64,000 nt of DNA from positions 1 through 64,000 of the forward strand of contig NZ_CAMLHX010000019.1 in the NCBI RefSeq assembly GCF_946479965.1, given 5' to 3'. The notes beneath the pieces are model-generated. The model was not told the DNA's origin and did no database searches. It saw only the letters and a list, made by a program, of their open reading frames with translations. A program made the position numbers and the translations under genes. How positions within the stretch are numbered: position 1 is the first letter of the stretch; every line of letters begins with the position of its first letter. The stretch is from an uncultured Mucilaginibacter sp. (lineage in GTDB: Bacteria > Bacteroidota > Bacteroidia > Sphingobacteriales > Sphingobacteriaceae). This document shows positions 9,893 to 17,751 of this stretch, in pieces.

Positions 9893-11347
9893 ATGAAAAG
9901 AATTAAATTGATCGGTCTGACTGCATTTTTAGTCGCATCGATAACACAAAGCTCAACAGCACAAATAGGAAGACCCAACATCCACGACCCTTCAACCGTT
10001 GTTGAAGACAAGGGCAAATATTACTCATTCGGCACCGGCAGCGGCGGCATAATGTCTGACGATGGCTGGAAATGGACCGGCGGCGCTGTACGTCCCGGCG
10101 GCGGTGCGGCACCTGATGCCCTTAAAATTGGTGATCGTTTTTTGGTAGTATATGGCGCTACCGGCGGTGGCGGCAACCACAAAGGCATTATTTACAGCAT
10201 GTGGAACAAAACATTAGATCCCAAATCGCCGGATTTTAAATATTCTGAGAAGGAAATAGTAGCTACATCTGATGGTTACGAAGATAATGACGCCATTGAC
10301 CCCGGATTGATGCTTGATCCTAACACAGGTAAGCTGTGGTTGTCATACGGTACCTATTTCGGATTTATCCGCATGGTAGAGCTTGATCCTAAAACAGGCA
10401 AACGCGTGGCAGGCAACAAGCCCGTTAACGTGGCCATAGTTTGCGAAGCTTCGGCTTTAATGTATCACGATGGTTGGTATTATCTGTTCGGTACGCATGC
10501 TACCTGCTGCGCCGGCCCTAACTCTACCTACAACATTTTGGTTGGTCGCTCAAAAAACGTAACAGGTCCTTTTATGGATAACGTAGGCCGTAGCATGTTA
10601 GAAGGTGGCGGCAAAATGGTTGCCACAACCGAGGGCGACCTGATTGGCCCGGGCCACATCGGCACAATAAAACTGGAACCTGGTGTTCAAAAAATGTCGT
10701 TCCACTGGGAGGCAGACCTGCAACAGGGCGGCGCCAGCGTATTGGGTATACGCCCGATAGTTTGGAAAAACGGCTGGCCTGTTATGGGTCAGAACATTAA
10801 GGCCGGAAATTATGAGATCCAATCAGAACGCAGAGGTTTTGGCTTAGAGTTAACTGTTGATTTTATTGCTATGGCAACAGCAGGTCGTGGTTTTGGCGGC
10901 GGTGGCGGTGCTAATGCAGCACCTTTAAAACCGATGCCTCAGCAGGCACTGGCCGATGTTATAAAAGGCTGGCCAACCGGCGATATTACTACCCGCTTAA
11001 ACGAATATATGTCTCGTCCGCACCAAAAGTGGACCATTACCCCGGCTCCTGATTCGAGCGGATATTTGGGTGCTCCGTATTACAAAATTGTAATTGCGGG
11101 TACCGAACGGGCATTGGCAGCATCGGCAGATGGGCGGGTAATAACCGTGCCTAAATATACCGGCACGGCCGATCAGCTATGGATGCTTGATCAGCTAACC
11201 GACGGCACATACCGCATAATGCCTAAGCAAGTACCCGGCTCAAAAGAAAAGTTAGCGCTGGTATCATTCGGCGATGCAACACCGGCATTGGCTAAGTTTG
11301 ATCCTAACAGCGATAACTCTAAATGGAACTTTAAGGCGCTGCAATAG
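9893..11347 (+). CDS. GH43 arabinan endo-1,5-alpha-L-arabinosidase with lectin-like tail
   Basis: 484 residues, exported (signal peptide to about residue 23). The five-bladed propeller of family 43 is recognised by NIHDPS with general base Asp32, the pKa-tuning Asp136 in DAIDPG, and the acid Glu185 in CEASAL. This family hydrolyses alpha-1,5-arabinan in pectin side chains. After a Gly-rich hinge near 335, the C-terminal 140 residues hold three QxW-like repeats (HQKWTI, DQLWML, NSKWNF), indicating a ricin-B/CBM13-type beta-trefoil for sugar binding. No SusC/SusD pair is adjacent, so it is not part of a classical polysaccharide utilisation locus here. Confidence 0.9.
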   Translation: MKRIKLIGLTAFLVASITQSSTAQIGRPNIHDPSTVVEDKGKYYSFGTGSGGIMSDDGWKWTGGAVRPGGGAAPDALKIGDRFLVVYGATGGGGNHKGIIYSMWNKTLDPKSPDFKYSEKEIVATSDGYEDNDAIDPGLMLDPNTGKLWLSYGTYFGFIRMVELDPKTGKRVAGNKPVNVAIVCEASALMYHDGWYYLFGTHATCCAGPNSTYNILVGRSKNVTGPFMDNVGRSMLEGGGKMVATTEGDLIGPGHIGTIKLEPGVQKMSFHWEADLQQGGASVLGIRPIVWKNGWPVMGQNIKAGNYEIQSERRGFGLELTVDFIAMATAGRGFGGGGGANAAPLKPMPQQALADVIKGWPTGDITTRLNEYMSRPHQKWTITPAPDSSGYLGAPYYKIVIAGTERALAASADGRVITVPKYTGTADQLWMLDQLTDGTYRIMPKQVPGSKEKLALVSFGDATPALAKFDPNSDNSKWNFKALQ

Positions 11348-11368
11348 ATTAGGTATTTCAACGATAAT

Positions 11369-11399
11369 AAAAGGCTTTCCGGTTTCGGGAAGCCTTTTT
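11369..11399 (+). terminator. Rho-independent terminator after the arabinanase
   Basis: Stem AAGGCTTTCC / GGGAAGCCTT with loop GGTTTC, followed by a T-run, 22 bases past the stop codon. Confidence 0.9.
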
Positions 11400-11448
11400 C
11401 TGTTTCATCGCGTTTGAGGCGCGGCGGACATAAGAATTTTTTTGAAAA

Positions 11449-11503
11449 TAAATTTGCGTAATCAAATGATTACATATAAGTTTGTGTAATCAAATGATTA
11501 CAT
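11449..11503 (+). promoter_or_regulatory. Duplicated promoter-operator module of the arsR-SRPBCC operon
   Basis: A 28-base unit occurs twice. Each copy has an exact -7 box (TAAATTTG at 11449-11456 and TAAGTTTG at 11477-11484) followed by the interrupted palindrome GTAATCA-AA-TGATTAC (11458-11473 and 11486-11501). The second palindrome ends two bases before the arsR ATG. The palindromes fit an operator for the winged-helix repressor encoded next, implying autoregulation. Confidence 0.8.
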
Positions 11504-11842
11504 ATGGCAGCAGAAGCTAGACGAGACGTATTCCAGGCAATATCCGATCCCACCCGCAGGCAGATCCTCGGCATGATAGCCTTTGAACCCATGAACTTAA
11601 ACGCCATTGCCGATAAATTCGACATCAGCAGGCCGGCGATATCCAACCATATAAAAATTTTAACCCAGTGCGGCATGGTTGTAATTAAGCAGCAAGGCCG
11701 GGAACGATACTGCGAAGCCAAGCTTGACGGCTTAGGCGAAGTAGCTACCTGGATAGATCAGTACCGCCAGTTATGGATGGACAGGTTAGACTCTTTAGAT
11801 AAATACATTAACAGCGTACAAAATAAAAATCAAGCAAAATGA
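11504..11842 (+). CDS. ArsR/SmtB-type winged-helix transcriptional repressor
   Basis: 112 residues with a winged helix-turn-helix: ISDPTRRQILGMIA, then the recognition segment IADKFDISRPAISNHIKIL and the wing VIKQQGRERYC. The cysteine metal-box of true metal sensors is not seen; residues after 95 form a dimer helix. It is probably leaderless or nearly so, as the upstream operator ends two bases before the ATG. The stop overlaps the start of an SRPBCC gene by four bases; this ArsR + SRPBCC pairing is common in bacteria and the repressor usually controls its own operon. Confidence 0.92.
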   Translation: MAAEARRDVFQAISDPTRRQILGMIAFEPMNLNAIADKFDISRPAISNHIKILTQCGMVVIKQQGRERYCEAKLDGLGEVATWIDQYRQLWMDRLDSLDKYINSVQNKNQAK

Positions 11843-12342
11843 CAGATCAACCAAAACAAGGACTAAAAATAGTTCGGCATTTTAATGCCCCAAAACAAGT
11901 AGTATTTGAAGCCTTTGCCAATGCCGAGGCAATGGGCCAATGGTGGGGCCCGGCAGGCTCGGCTATAACCGTAAATGCCTTTGATTTTACGCCCGGCGGG
12001 AAGTTTCATTATAAAATGGAAGGCAACGGCCTTACCATGTGGGGCCTGTTTAAGTATGTTAACATAACCCCGCCCGATGCTATAGATTTTATCAGCTCGT
12101 TTTCTGACGAGGACGGAAACGTGTGCACATCGCCTTTCCCTATGGATTTTCCGTTGGAGATACTTAACAATATAACCTTAACCGAAGCAAACGGCAGAAC
12201 AACGCTAACCTTGCAGGGTCATCCGGTTAACGCTACAGCAGCGCAGCAGGAAACCTATAACTCAATTACAGAAAATATGCAGCAAGGCTTTGCCGGCACG
12301 TTTGATCAATTAGAGCGTTACCTTGAAGCACTAAACAAGTAA
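11839..12342 (+). CDS. SRPBCC (AHSA1/START-fold) domain protein
   Basis: 167 residues of the AHSA1-like branch of the SRPBCC superfamily, which builds a deep hydrophobic cavity for small ligands. Typical signs are the N-terminal IVRHFNAPKQVVFEAFANAE, the MGQWWGPAGS turn, and the terminal helix with ENMQQGFAGTFDQLERYL. No signal peptide, so cytoplasmic. It is translationally coupled to the upstream ArsR regulator. The ligand or reaction is not known; such pairs may respond to small hydrophobic compounds. Confidence 0.9.
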   Translation: MTDQPKQGLKIVRHFNAPKQVVFEAFANAEAMGQWWGPAGSAITVNAFDFTPGGKFHYKMEGNGLTMWGLFKYVNITPPDAIDFISSFSDEDGNVCTSPFPMDFPLEILNNITLTEANGRTTLTLQGHPVNATAAQQETYNSITENMQQGFAGTFDQLERYLEALNK

Positions 12343-12358
12343 TAAGCTTTCAACCAAC

Positions 12359-12388
12359 GGGCGCACGCTTATGGCGTGCGCCTTTTTA
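12359..12388 (+). terminator. Rho-independent terminator after the SRPBCC gene
   Basis: Stem GGCGCACGC / GGCGTGCGCC with loop TTAT, followed by a run of five T, 17 bases after the stop. Confidence 0.92.
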
Positions 12389-12520
12389 TTTTATATAGCT
12401 ATTGCCTTTCGTTATTTGCAAACGGCGCTAAATTATTTCTCAGACTAGCAGCATAATAGCCCGCAATGGGACGGATTACGGACAGTCAATTTTTTAACAA
12501 AAATATCGTTACGTTTACAT

Positions 12521-13000
12521 ATGAAAAAAATCACATTGTTTGTTAGCCGGGCCATGTTAGTTTATATGGCCGCTGTATTGGTTTGTTTTAGCCCTGCGCA
12601 TGTTTTAGCCAACCACCGCGCTACAGTTGTTAAAAACATCGCGCCGCCAAAAGCCCAGCCATTTTGTAGCCTTACCCTTATAGATCACCGCGGCCATAGC
12701 ACAAAGTTAAACACCAATGTTATGCACGCGTCTCATACAACTCTGACAGTTATTTTTAACAGCGGCGAAAAGCTGATCCTCAAATTTTCCCTGATCAGAG
12801 CCGGACATTTTTTTGCCGAATCTGCCCGGTCTAAAGAACCTCAGATCCTATTTTACCCTGCGCACAGCAGTCATCCGCTGCCTATGGTTGGAGCTGTTGT
12901 TATAAGCAGCATTAAGCCTTTAAGCGGTAATTTTAGCCATCTGATGAGTGATGATGACAATGTGCACCTTAACTTAGTATCAGGAACATTTAGTTTTTAG
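12521..13000 (+). CDS. Small secreted protein, tandem paralog A
   Basis: 159 residues with a long signal peptide (hydrophobic MLVYMAAVLVCF, likely cleavage after HVLA). The mature part has a conserved CSLTLIDHRGHS segment, a predicted beta-rich middle, and ends LVSGTFSF. A second gene 82 bases downstream is a clear paralog: the signal region matches at 27 of 30 residues, the mature part much less. No known family is recognised. A near-match to the -7 box (TACGTTTA, 12510-12517) stands three bases before the ATG. Confidence 0.75.
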   Translation: MKKITLFVSRAMLVYMAAVLVCFSPAHVLANHRATVVKNIAPPKAQPFCSLTLIDHRGHSTKLNTNVMHASHTTLTVIFNSGEKLILKFSLIRAGHFFAESARSKEPQILFYPAHSSHPLPMVGAVVISSIKPLSGNFSHLMSDDDNVHLNLVSGTFSF

Positions 13001-13082
13001 TATGGCATTCAGTTGGGGACAAACGGGCAGCGGGGAACACTGCTGACAGCAAGAGATCTTTTAAAAAAATTTAAATTTACTT

Positions 13083-13550
13083 ATGAAAAAGATCAAATTG
13101 TTTGTTAGCAGGGCCATGTTAGTTTATATGGCCGCTGTATTGATTTGTTTTAGCCCTGCGCAAGTTTTAGCCAACCGCGGTGCTACAGCTATTAAAAACA
13201 TCCCGCAGGCTAAAATTCAACCATTTTGTAAGCTTGTATATATTGACCACAATGGCCATAGTATAAGGTTAAGCACAAATGTCTGTCACGCCACTTTAAA
13301 AAGTTTTACATTTGTTTTTCGCACCGGCGAAAATCTCCGCTTCAACTTTACGACTCTCAGAGCAGGACATTTTGCTGCCCATTCCACAGATCTTCAGGTC
13401 ATATTTTCTCATGACGTGGAACGGTATGATGTGCATATGGTTGGCGATGTCATTATTTCATCCGTTAAACCTTTATCGGGTAGTTTTAGCCACCTGGTTG
13501 GCGTTGATGATAAGCACCTTACATTAATTTCGGGAACATTTGGTATGTAG
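13083..13550 (+). CDS. Small secreted protein, tandem paralog B
   Basis: 155 residues, paralog of the preceding gene. It shares the signal peptide almost exactly, and also IDHNGHS, RAGHF, a MVGDVIISSVKPLSGSFSHL block and the C-terminal SGTF. Between these the sequence has drifted, with a different loop around residues 95-120. Secreted, function unknown. The pair probably arose by local duplication; no separate promoter or terminator is obvious between the copies. Confidence 0.75.
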   Translation: MKKIKLFVSRAMLVYMAAVLICFSPAQVLANRGATAIKNIPQAKIQPFCKLVYIDHNGHSIRLSTNVCHATLKSFTFVFRTGENLRFNFTTLRAGHFAAHSTDLQVIFSHDVERYDVHMVGDVIISSVKPLSGSFSHLVGVDDKHLTLISGTFGM

Positions 13551-13586
13551 TGCGGCCATCTTTTTGGCATAGCACGAACAGCGGGG

Positions 13587-13832
13587 TTATACGCCGGATT
13601 TCTTATACTCATCAATCTGCGCGCCAACAGAATCGATATATTCTTGTGGGATCTTAACTGATGGGCCACCTGAAAAATACCAGCCGGTTGCTGATTTTTT
13701 CAAGTTGAAATATACATCATCAGCAGTGTTTTTATTGACGAACAAATATTCATCTTTTTCAACAGTAACCGGGCCTGCCAACACTGTGCCGTTAGGGGTA
13801 TTGATATACGCTATGAATAATTGTCTTGGCAT
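13587..13832 (-). CDS. Small hypothetical protein (81 aa)
   Basis: An 81-residue frame starting at an ATG (13830-13832). It has no signal peptide or membrane segment and looks like a small beta-rich soluble domain (LFIAYINTPNGTVLAGPV, DEYLFVNKN) with an acidic helical end. Amino-acid composition is protein-like, and it does not overlap another gene. It reads the same way as the transposase gene 120 bases upstream but is separated from it by a REP unit. Function unknown. Confidence 0.6.
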   Translation of the reverse strand: MPRQLFIAYINTPNGTVLAGPVTVEKDEYLFVNKNTADDVYFNLKKSATGWYFSGGPSVKIPQEYIDSVGAQIDEYKKSGV

Positions 13833-13894
13833 AATGGTAGATTATTGAATGCAAAATAGATAAATATTAAATGATTTACTATTAATATAACATT

Positions 13895-13955
13895 TTCTGG
13901 CGCGAGTATGCAGCATTGGCAAGTGCGGCGGGGTACTCGTGCCCCGCTTGCTTAG
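13895..13955. repeat. REP-like unit at the 3' end of the RAYT gene
   Basis: TTCTGGCGCGAGTATGCAGC (13895-13914) followed by GGGGTACTCGTGCCCCGC. The second part can fold into a GC-rich hairpin with the surrounding GCAAG/CTTGC. It is the same element that occurs repeatedly on the other side of the transposase gene at 14593-15019, and it overlaps the RAYT stop codon. Confidence 0.85.
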
Positions 13956-14512
13956 TAAACCATTGGATCGGCTAAAGCCACTTCAATTAATCCCGGTATT
14001 CCGCAATAATCTCTCGCGCTGCTGTACAAATAATCTTCGGCCCTTTCCACTACTCCCGCTACAACCGGGTTATTGTGGATATAATCCAATTTTTGATGTA
14101 GTATCTTTTGGTCAAACAACTCTATGGGATGATTGTCTTGTTGCCATAACTGGAAATTGATGTTTTGGCTATTCTTTCTCCCCGCTCTTTCCATCATCCA
14201 TAACATCCACTCTCTCCTGCTTTCAGCCGGATGGCTTTTTATTGCCTTTTTTAACGCCGCCGATGTATGTTTTTTCATATCACGCATTATATCTTCCAAC
14301 TTTTCGTCATGGCTGCCAATTATCATGTGTACATGGCTCGTCATTATACACCAGCCATAAATTTCGAGGCCCTTATTCTGTTGACAATGCCGCCACGAAT
14401 CCAACAAGATATCCTTATATTCATTACGGACAAACAGATCAATCCAGTTTATAACCGCGAAGGTTACAAAATACAGTTGTTCCTGATTGCCGAACTTGTA
14501 TTTGGTACTCAT
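13952..14512 (-). CDS. REP-associated tyrosine transposase (RAYT, IS200-like fold)
   Basis: 186 residues from the ATG at 14510-14512; an upstream in-frame ATG (14563) would add 17 residues not typical of the family. The Y1 transposase-like fold is shown by FVTFAVINW, the metal-binding HxH pair in TSHVHMIIGS, and the catalytic tyrosine in KLDYIHNNPV. RAYTs are single-copy relatives of IS200/IS605 transposases that process REP hairpins. The gene is bracketed by REP units on both sides, the expected genomic arrangement. It appears intact. It probably generated, or still mobilises, these repeats, possibly elsewhere in the genome too. Confidence 0.92.
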   Translation of the reverse strand: MSTKYKFGNQEQLYFVTFAVINWIDLFVRNEYKDILLDSWRHCQQNKGLEIYGWCIMTSHVHMIIGSHDEKLEDIMRDMKKHTSAALKKAIKSHPAESRREWMLWMMERAGRKNSQNINFQLWQQDNHPIELFDQKILHQKLDYIHNNPVVAGVVERAEDYLYSSARDYCGIPGLIEVALADPMVY

Positions 14513-14592
14513 TATAAGTTTAAATATAGAAAAAAGACATAAACTAAGCGCCCTGTAATGCACGAGTAATCAAAGTGCAAGCTTACCCTTAT

Positions 14593-15019
14593 TTCTGGCG
14601 CGAGTATGCAGCGCCGGGTAAAAAGAGGTGGGGTACTCGTGACTTTATAAATTGACAGGTCTTATCTTCTACTTAGCGCTTGGGGCACTACTCAGCCCCC
14701 AGGCCTGAGCTGCATACTCGCGCCAGAATGGGTACTCGTGACTTTTAATAATTGGCAGGCCTTAGCGTTTACCTAACAAGTGGGGCACGAGTACTCAGCC
14801 CGCAGGCCCGCGCTGCATACTCGCGTCAGAATGGGGCTTTTTTTAAATTGATACGGATCGTGCAGGCCAACCCTTATTTCTGGCGCGAGTATGTAGCGCG
14901 GGATAAAGAGGTGGGGTACTCGTGACTATAAATAATTGACAGGTCTTATCTTTTACTTAGCGCATGGGGCACGAGTACTCATCCCACAGGCCGACGCTGC
15001 ATACTCGCGCCAGAATGGG
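14593..15019. repeat. REP/BIME array upstream of the RAYT gene
   Basis: This gap is filled with inverted REP-like units. Forward heads (TTCTGGCGCGAGTATG-AGC) are at 14593-14612 and 14878-14897. Reverse heads (GCTGCATACTCGCG-CAGAA) are at 14709-14728, 14812-14831 and 14996-15015. GGGGTACTCGTGAC or GGGGCACGAGTACTC boxes lie inside. Two nearly identical modules of about 140 bases (14593-14732, 14878-15019) flank a half copy (14730-14836). The paired opposite orientation is the layout of a BIME. No gene is seen here. Confidence 0.88.
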
Positions 15020-15065
15020 GTGCCAAAGAAAAGTAAAAAACGGCTAATTAATTTTATATTTATGA

Positions 15066-15830
15066 ATGAAAATTTTAGTCCTTAAAGTAATATTGAATCT
15101 TTTCGTGGCCATATGCGCAAGTATTCCACTTCTACAAGAATTAAGAAAATCGGCAGAAATAGCAAAAACTGAGGCAAAATTACTATTTAGCGTTATTATT
15201 CTAATAGCGGCGGTTTCTACATTAATTGACATTAAGAGCTATTTTGACGATCTAAGCAAAACTGAGAATCAATCAAAAGAATTTGCCAGTCTTCGTGACC
15301 AAAACAGTAAACTGTCTGCTCAAATAAACGAATCAAAGGTTGCTACGGAGGGAAGTGAGGGGCTGGCGCTTTTACGTACAGAAGTTCGACCGTCCGGAGG
15401 TGTAGGTTTTTATTGGAGTAATCCACAACATTATAGTTTAAAAAATTTTAGCTACTACGTTTTAAAGTATAGTGATTTTGCAAAAGTGATTAGCCAAGAC
15501 AATGCTGGCAAAAAATTTATCCGGTGGCGCTTATTAGAGTATTTAGCAGTAGACAAAATAGAGAACGCGTTATTGGTTCCCGGAAAATCTGGATTAAAGT
15601 ATAAGCCGACAGATCTTCGAGAAAAACTTTTAATTGTAATTCGTATATCCGGCAATCTATACTATCAGGAGTTATATTATACTATCGACGGCGAAGTGTT
15701 TAAATTGTATAAAGTTAAAATGAGCACCGGCTATGCTAATTTAATAGATCAATATGGATCTATCGATCTCCAGGAGTGGAAAAAAATGTTTCCAATAGAT
15801 TTAAACTACCTCGGACAAGATTATATTTAG
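15066..15830 (+). CDS. Unknown protein with N-terminal membrane segments and coiled coil
   Basis: 254 residues. Two hydrophobic stretches (about residues 3-21 and 39-58) are probable membrane helices. They are followed by a heptad-like region (SKTENQSKEFASLRDQNSKL, about 65-90) and a soluble domain of about 150 residues rich in aromatic and basic residues. No family is recognised. Codon use and base composition are clearly more AT-rich than the flanking housekeeping genes. The gene stands between the REP array and a REP remnant (15841-15888). It could belong functionally with the SIR2 pair downstream, but nothing in the sequence proves that. Confidence 0.65.
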   Translation: MKILVLKVILNLFVAICASIPLLQELRKSAEIAKTEAKLLFSVIILIAAVSTLIDIKSYFDDLSKTENQSKEFASLRDQNSKLSAQINESKVATEGSEGLALLRTEVRPSGGVGFYWSNPQHYSLKNFSYYVLKYSDFAKVISQDNAGKKFIRWRLLEYLAVDKIENALLVPGKSGLKYKPTDLREKLLIVIRISGNLYYQELYYTIDGEVFKLYKVKMSTGYANLIDQYGSIDLQEWKKMFPIDLNYLGQDYI

Positions 15831-15840
15831 TCCTACCTCC

Positions 15841-15888
15841 GCTTTTTACGCTTGCGGCTGCGAGGGATACTCGCGTCAGAATAGAGCT
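15841..15888. repeat. Decayed REP-like unit
   Basis: GGCTGCGAGGGATACTCGCGTCAGAAT matches the tail of the REP units near 14820 with several changes. It lies 10 bases after the preceding stop codon and marks the left side of the zinc-ribbon/SIR2 gene pair. Confidence 0.6.
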
Positions 15889-15981
15889 AAAAAGATGATA
15901 GATCTATGGTGAAAACCTTTTTGCATGTTAAACTGTCCACGACTATATTTACAAGTAACGAAGTTCTTAAAAAGATAATAT

Positions 15982-16227
15982 ATGCCGATATCATCCGACC
16001 AAATGCAAAAAATCGAATTGCATTTAAATAAATATTTAAAATTTGGCAAGTGCCCTATGTGTGCGGGTAATCAATGGACAATTGAGTCCGAAATTATAGT
16101 TTATCCAATATTTGATACTCAATACAAAATGATCGTCGAAGGACGGGTTATTCCAATGGTTGCTGTAAGATGTAACCAATGTCATTTTACTTCGAATTTT
16201 GATGCGATGAAATTGGGAATAATATGA
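15982..16227 (+). CDS. Small zinc-ribbon protein, partner of SIR2-like gene
   Basis: 81 residues with two knuckles, CPMC (near residue 31) and CNQC (near residue 66), spaced as in a zinc ribbon with an inserted beta-sheet. The rest is a short helix at the N-terminus. It could bind nucleic acid or protein. The stop codon overlaps the start of the SIR2-like gene by four bases (ATGA), so the two are translationally coupled and probably work together. AT-rich like its neighbours. The exact family is not recognised. Confidence 0.75.
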   Translation: MPISSDQMQKIELHLNKYLKFGKCPMCAGNQWTIESEIIVYPIFDTQYKMIVEGRVIPMVAVRCNQCHFTSNFDAMKLGII

Positions 16228-17120
16228 CTATATTTTTATTCGGTGCAGGGGCATCCTTTGGTTCGGGGCAAGTCGACCCATGCCCTCCTCCTCTTGGTAG
16301 CGATCTCTACTCTGCGCTTAAAAGAATTTATCCAAGTTCTTGGGGAAGCTTTGATTCAACATTACAATACAAATTTAACACCGATTTTGAAACTGGAATG
16401 GCTCAATTGATTGACCAAACCGGTCATTTAATTCCCGGACTGATGCAACAAATGGCGATCTTTTTCTCACGATTTGGATTGAGTTCATACCATGATAATT
16501 TGTATAAAAGTTTAATCAAAGAATTAAAAAAAAGAGAGCTGCTTCCAGCCACAATTTTATCAAGTTTAAATTATGATTGTTTATGTGAAATAGCAGGTTT
16601 TCATGAAGGCATCAAAATTGACTATTTCGGTAATAACGATGAGCAAACCGCGAAAATCTGGAAAATCCATGGATCTTGCAATTTTAAATTGGAGGGTATA
16701 GATGCAACGAGGAATATATCATTTGGTACTGGGATAAAATTCGACGGAGGATCAATTCAAATCTTAAACCCGGCTGATGTCCCAAAAACCTATCGAGGAA
16801 ACACCGCCTTATACCCCTCAATGTGTTTGTATGCAAAAGATAAACCGCTGGCAATAGCAGAAGGACTAATTACGAGTTACCAACAAGATTGGTCCACGAT
16901 GATTTTAAATGCCGACAAAATTTTTGTAATCGGCGTAAGACCACTTTCAGAAGATAGTCATATTTGGCAGCCGATCGCAAACTCAAAAGGGAGTCTGTAT
17001 TTTGTTGGCGACCAGAATGAATTTGAAAATTGGATTGCAGTTAATAGACAATCAAAGACAAATGAATTTTTAGGAAAATATTGGTCGGAAAGTGAGTCCG
17101 CAATTTATATGAAACTATAA
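16224..17120 (+). CDS. SIR2-like NAD-binding domain protein, candidate defence effector
   Basis: 298 residues. The Rossmann start FLFGAGASFGSG places the dinucleotide loop at residues 7-13. The SIR2-type catalytic pair is visible as Asn116/Asp118 in SSLNYDCLCE and His149 in KIHGSCNF, and a late KIFVIGVRPLSEDSHIW strand-loop matches the end of the fold. Prokaryotic SIR2-like domains of this kind commonly act as NADases in anti-phage systems (for example ThsA, DSR, SIR2-HerA). No second effector or sensor domain is fused, so the coupled zinc-ribbon protein is the obvious partner. The defence role is inferred; a metabolic or signalling role is possible. Confidence 0.8.
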   Translation: MTIFLFGAGASFGSGQVDPCPPPLGSDLYSALKRIYPSSWGSFDSTLQYKFNTDFETGMAQLIDQTGHLIPGLMQQMAIFFSRFGLSSYHDNLYKSLIKELKKRELLPATILSSLNYDCLCEIAGFHEGIKIDYFGNNDEQTAKIWKIHGSCNFKLEGIDATRNISFGTGIKFDGGSIQILNPADVPKTYRGNTALYPSMCLYAKDKPLAIAEGLITSYQQDWSTMILNADKIFVIGVRPLSEDSHIWQPIANSKGSLYFVGDQNEFENWIAVNRQSKTNEFLGKYWSESESAIYMKL

Positions 17121-17256
17121 AACGGTACAGAGCCAGACACAAGTCGCAATTATAATGTTCGTAGTGACATACTTACGCCAAGCATGGATATTTTAGGCTG
17201 CATTGCTAATACAGATAAACCACCAAAAGGAGATTACCATTAAATAAAATCACAAA

Positions 17257-17751
17257 ATGAAATATTTCGCTACTTTCCTTCTGCTTACTGTAAGCTCCTT
17301 AGCTTTCGCCCAACAAAAGAAAATTACTAACAACATCGACGTTGTAACTAACTTGAATATAAACGGTAATGATACTAAAGTCAGTATTGGGAAAATTATT
17401 ATTCAAGAAACACTACAAACTAAGCTTTATTTAATTAAATCTGAGCAGAAAAGAGATAGCACTGGCTATTTAACAACTTTTTATTTTGGAAATAATGAGC
17501 GTCTTCCTCTATTTGGGACGGCCATATTGATAAAACTCGACTCAAAAATAATTACAGTTAACCTGCAATTAGCTGGGTTAGCAATGTATGTTACGCGGGG
17601 AATACAATCAGATAATAAATCTTATCTCTTAAAGGCTCAACAGATAAATAGAGACGCTGATTCCAGTACCATTATCGTTATTACGGTTAAAACTGAAAAC
17701 CAAATACACGCGGATATTTACGGATTGGACGGCGTTTTAACATCTCATTGA
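17257..17751 (+). CDS. Secreted protein of unknown function (164 aa)
   Basis: A signal peptide ends at LAFAQ (residue 19). The mature part is polar and beta-rich (VVTNLNINGNDTKVSIGKII, AILIKLDSKIITVNLQLAGL) with no cysteine motif. No family is recognised. A GGAGAT sequence lies at 17229-17234, too far (22 bases) from the ATG to be a standard ribosome site. The 3' end overlaps the convergent next gene by seven bases. AT-rich composition as in the rest of the island. Confidence 0.65.
   Translation: MKYFATFLLLTVSSLAFAQQKKITNNIDVVTNLNINGNDTKVSIGKIIIQETLQTKLYLIKSEQKRDSTGYLTTFYFGNNERLPLFGTAILIKLDSKIITVNLQLAGLAMYVTRGIQSDNKSYLLKAQQINRDADSSTIIVITVKTENQIHADIYGLDGVLTSH

Noticed and set aside
16224..17120. 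Thoeris system
   Set aside because: The SIR2 protein lacks a SLOG domain and no TIR gene is nearby.
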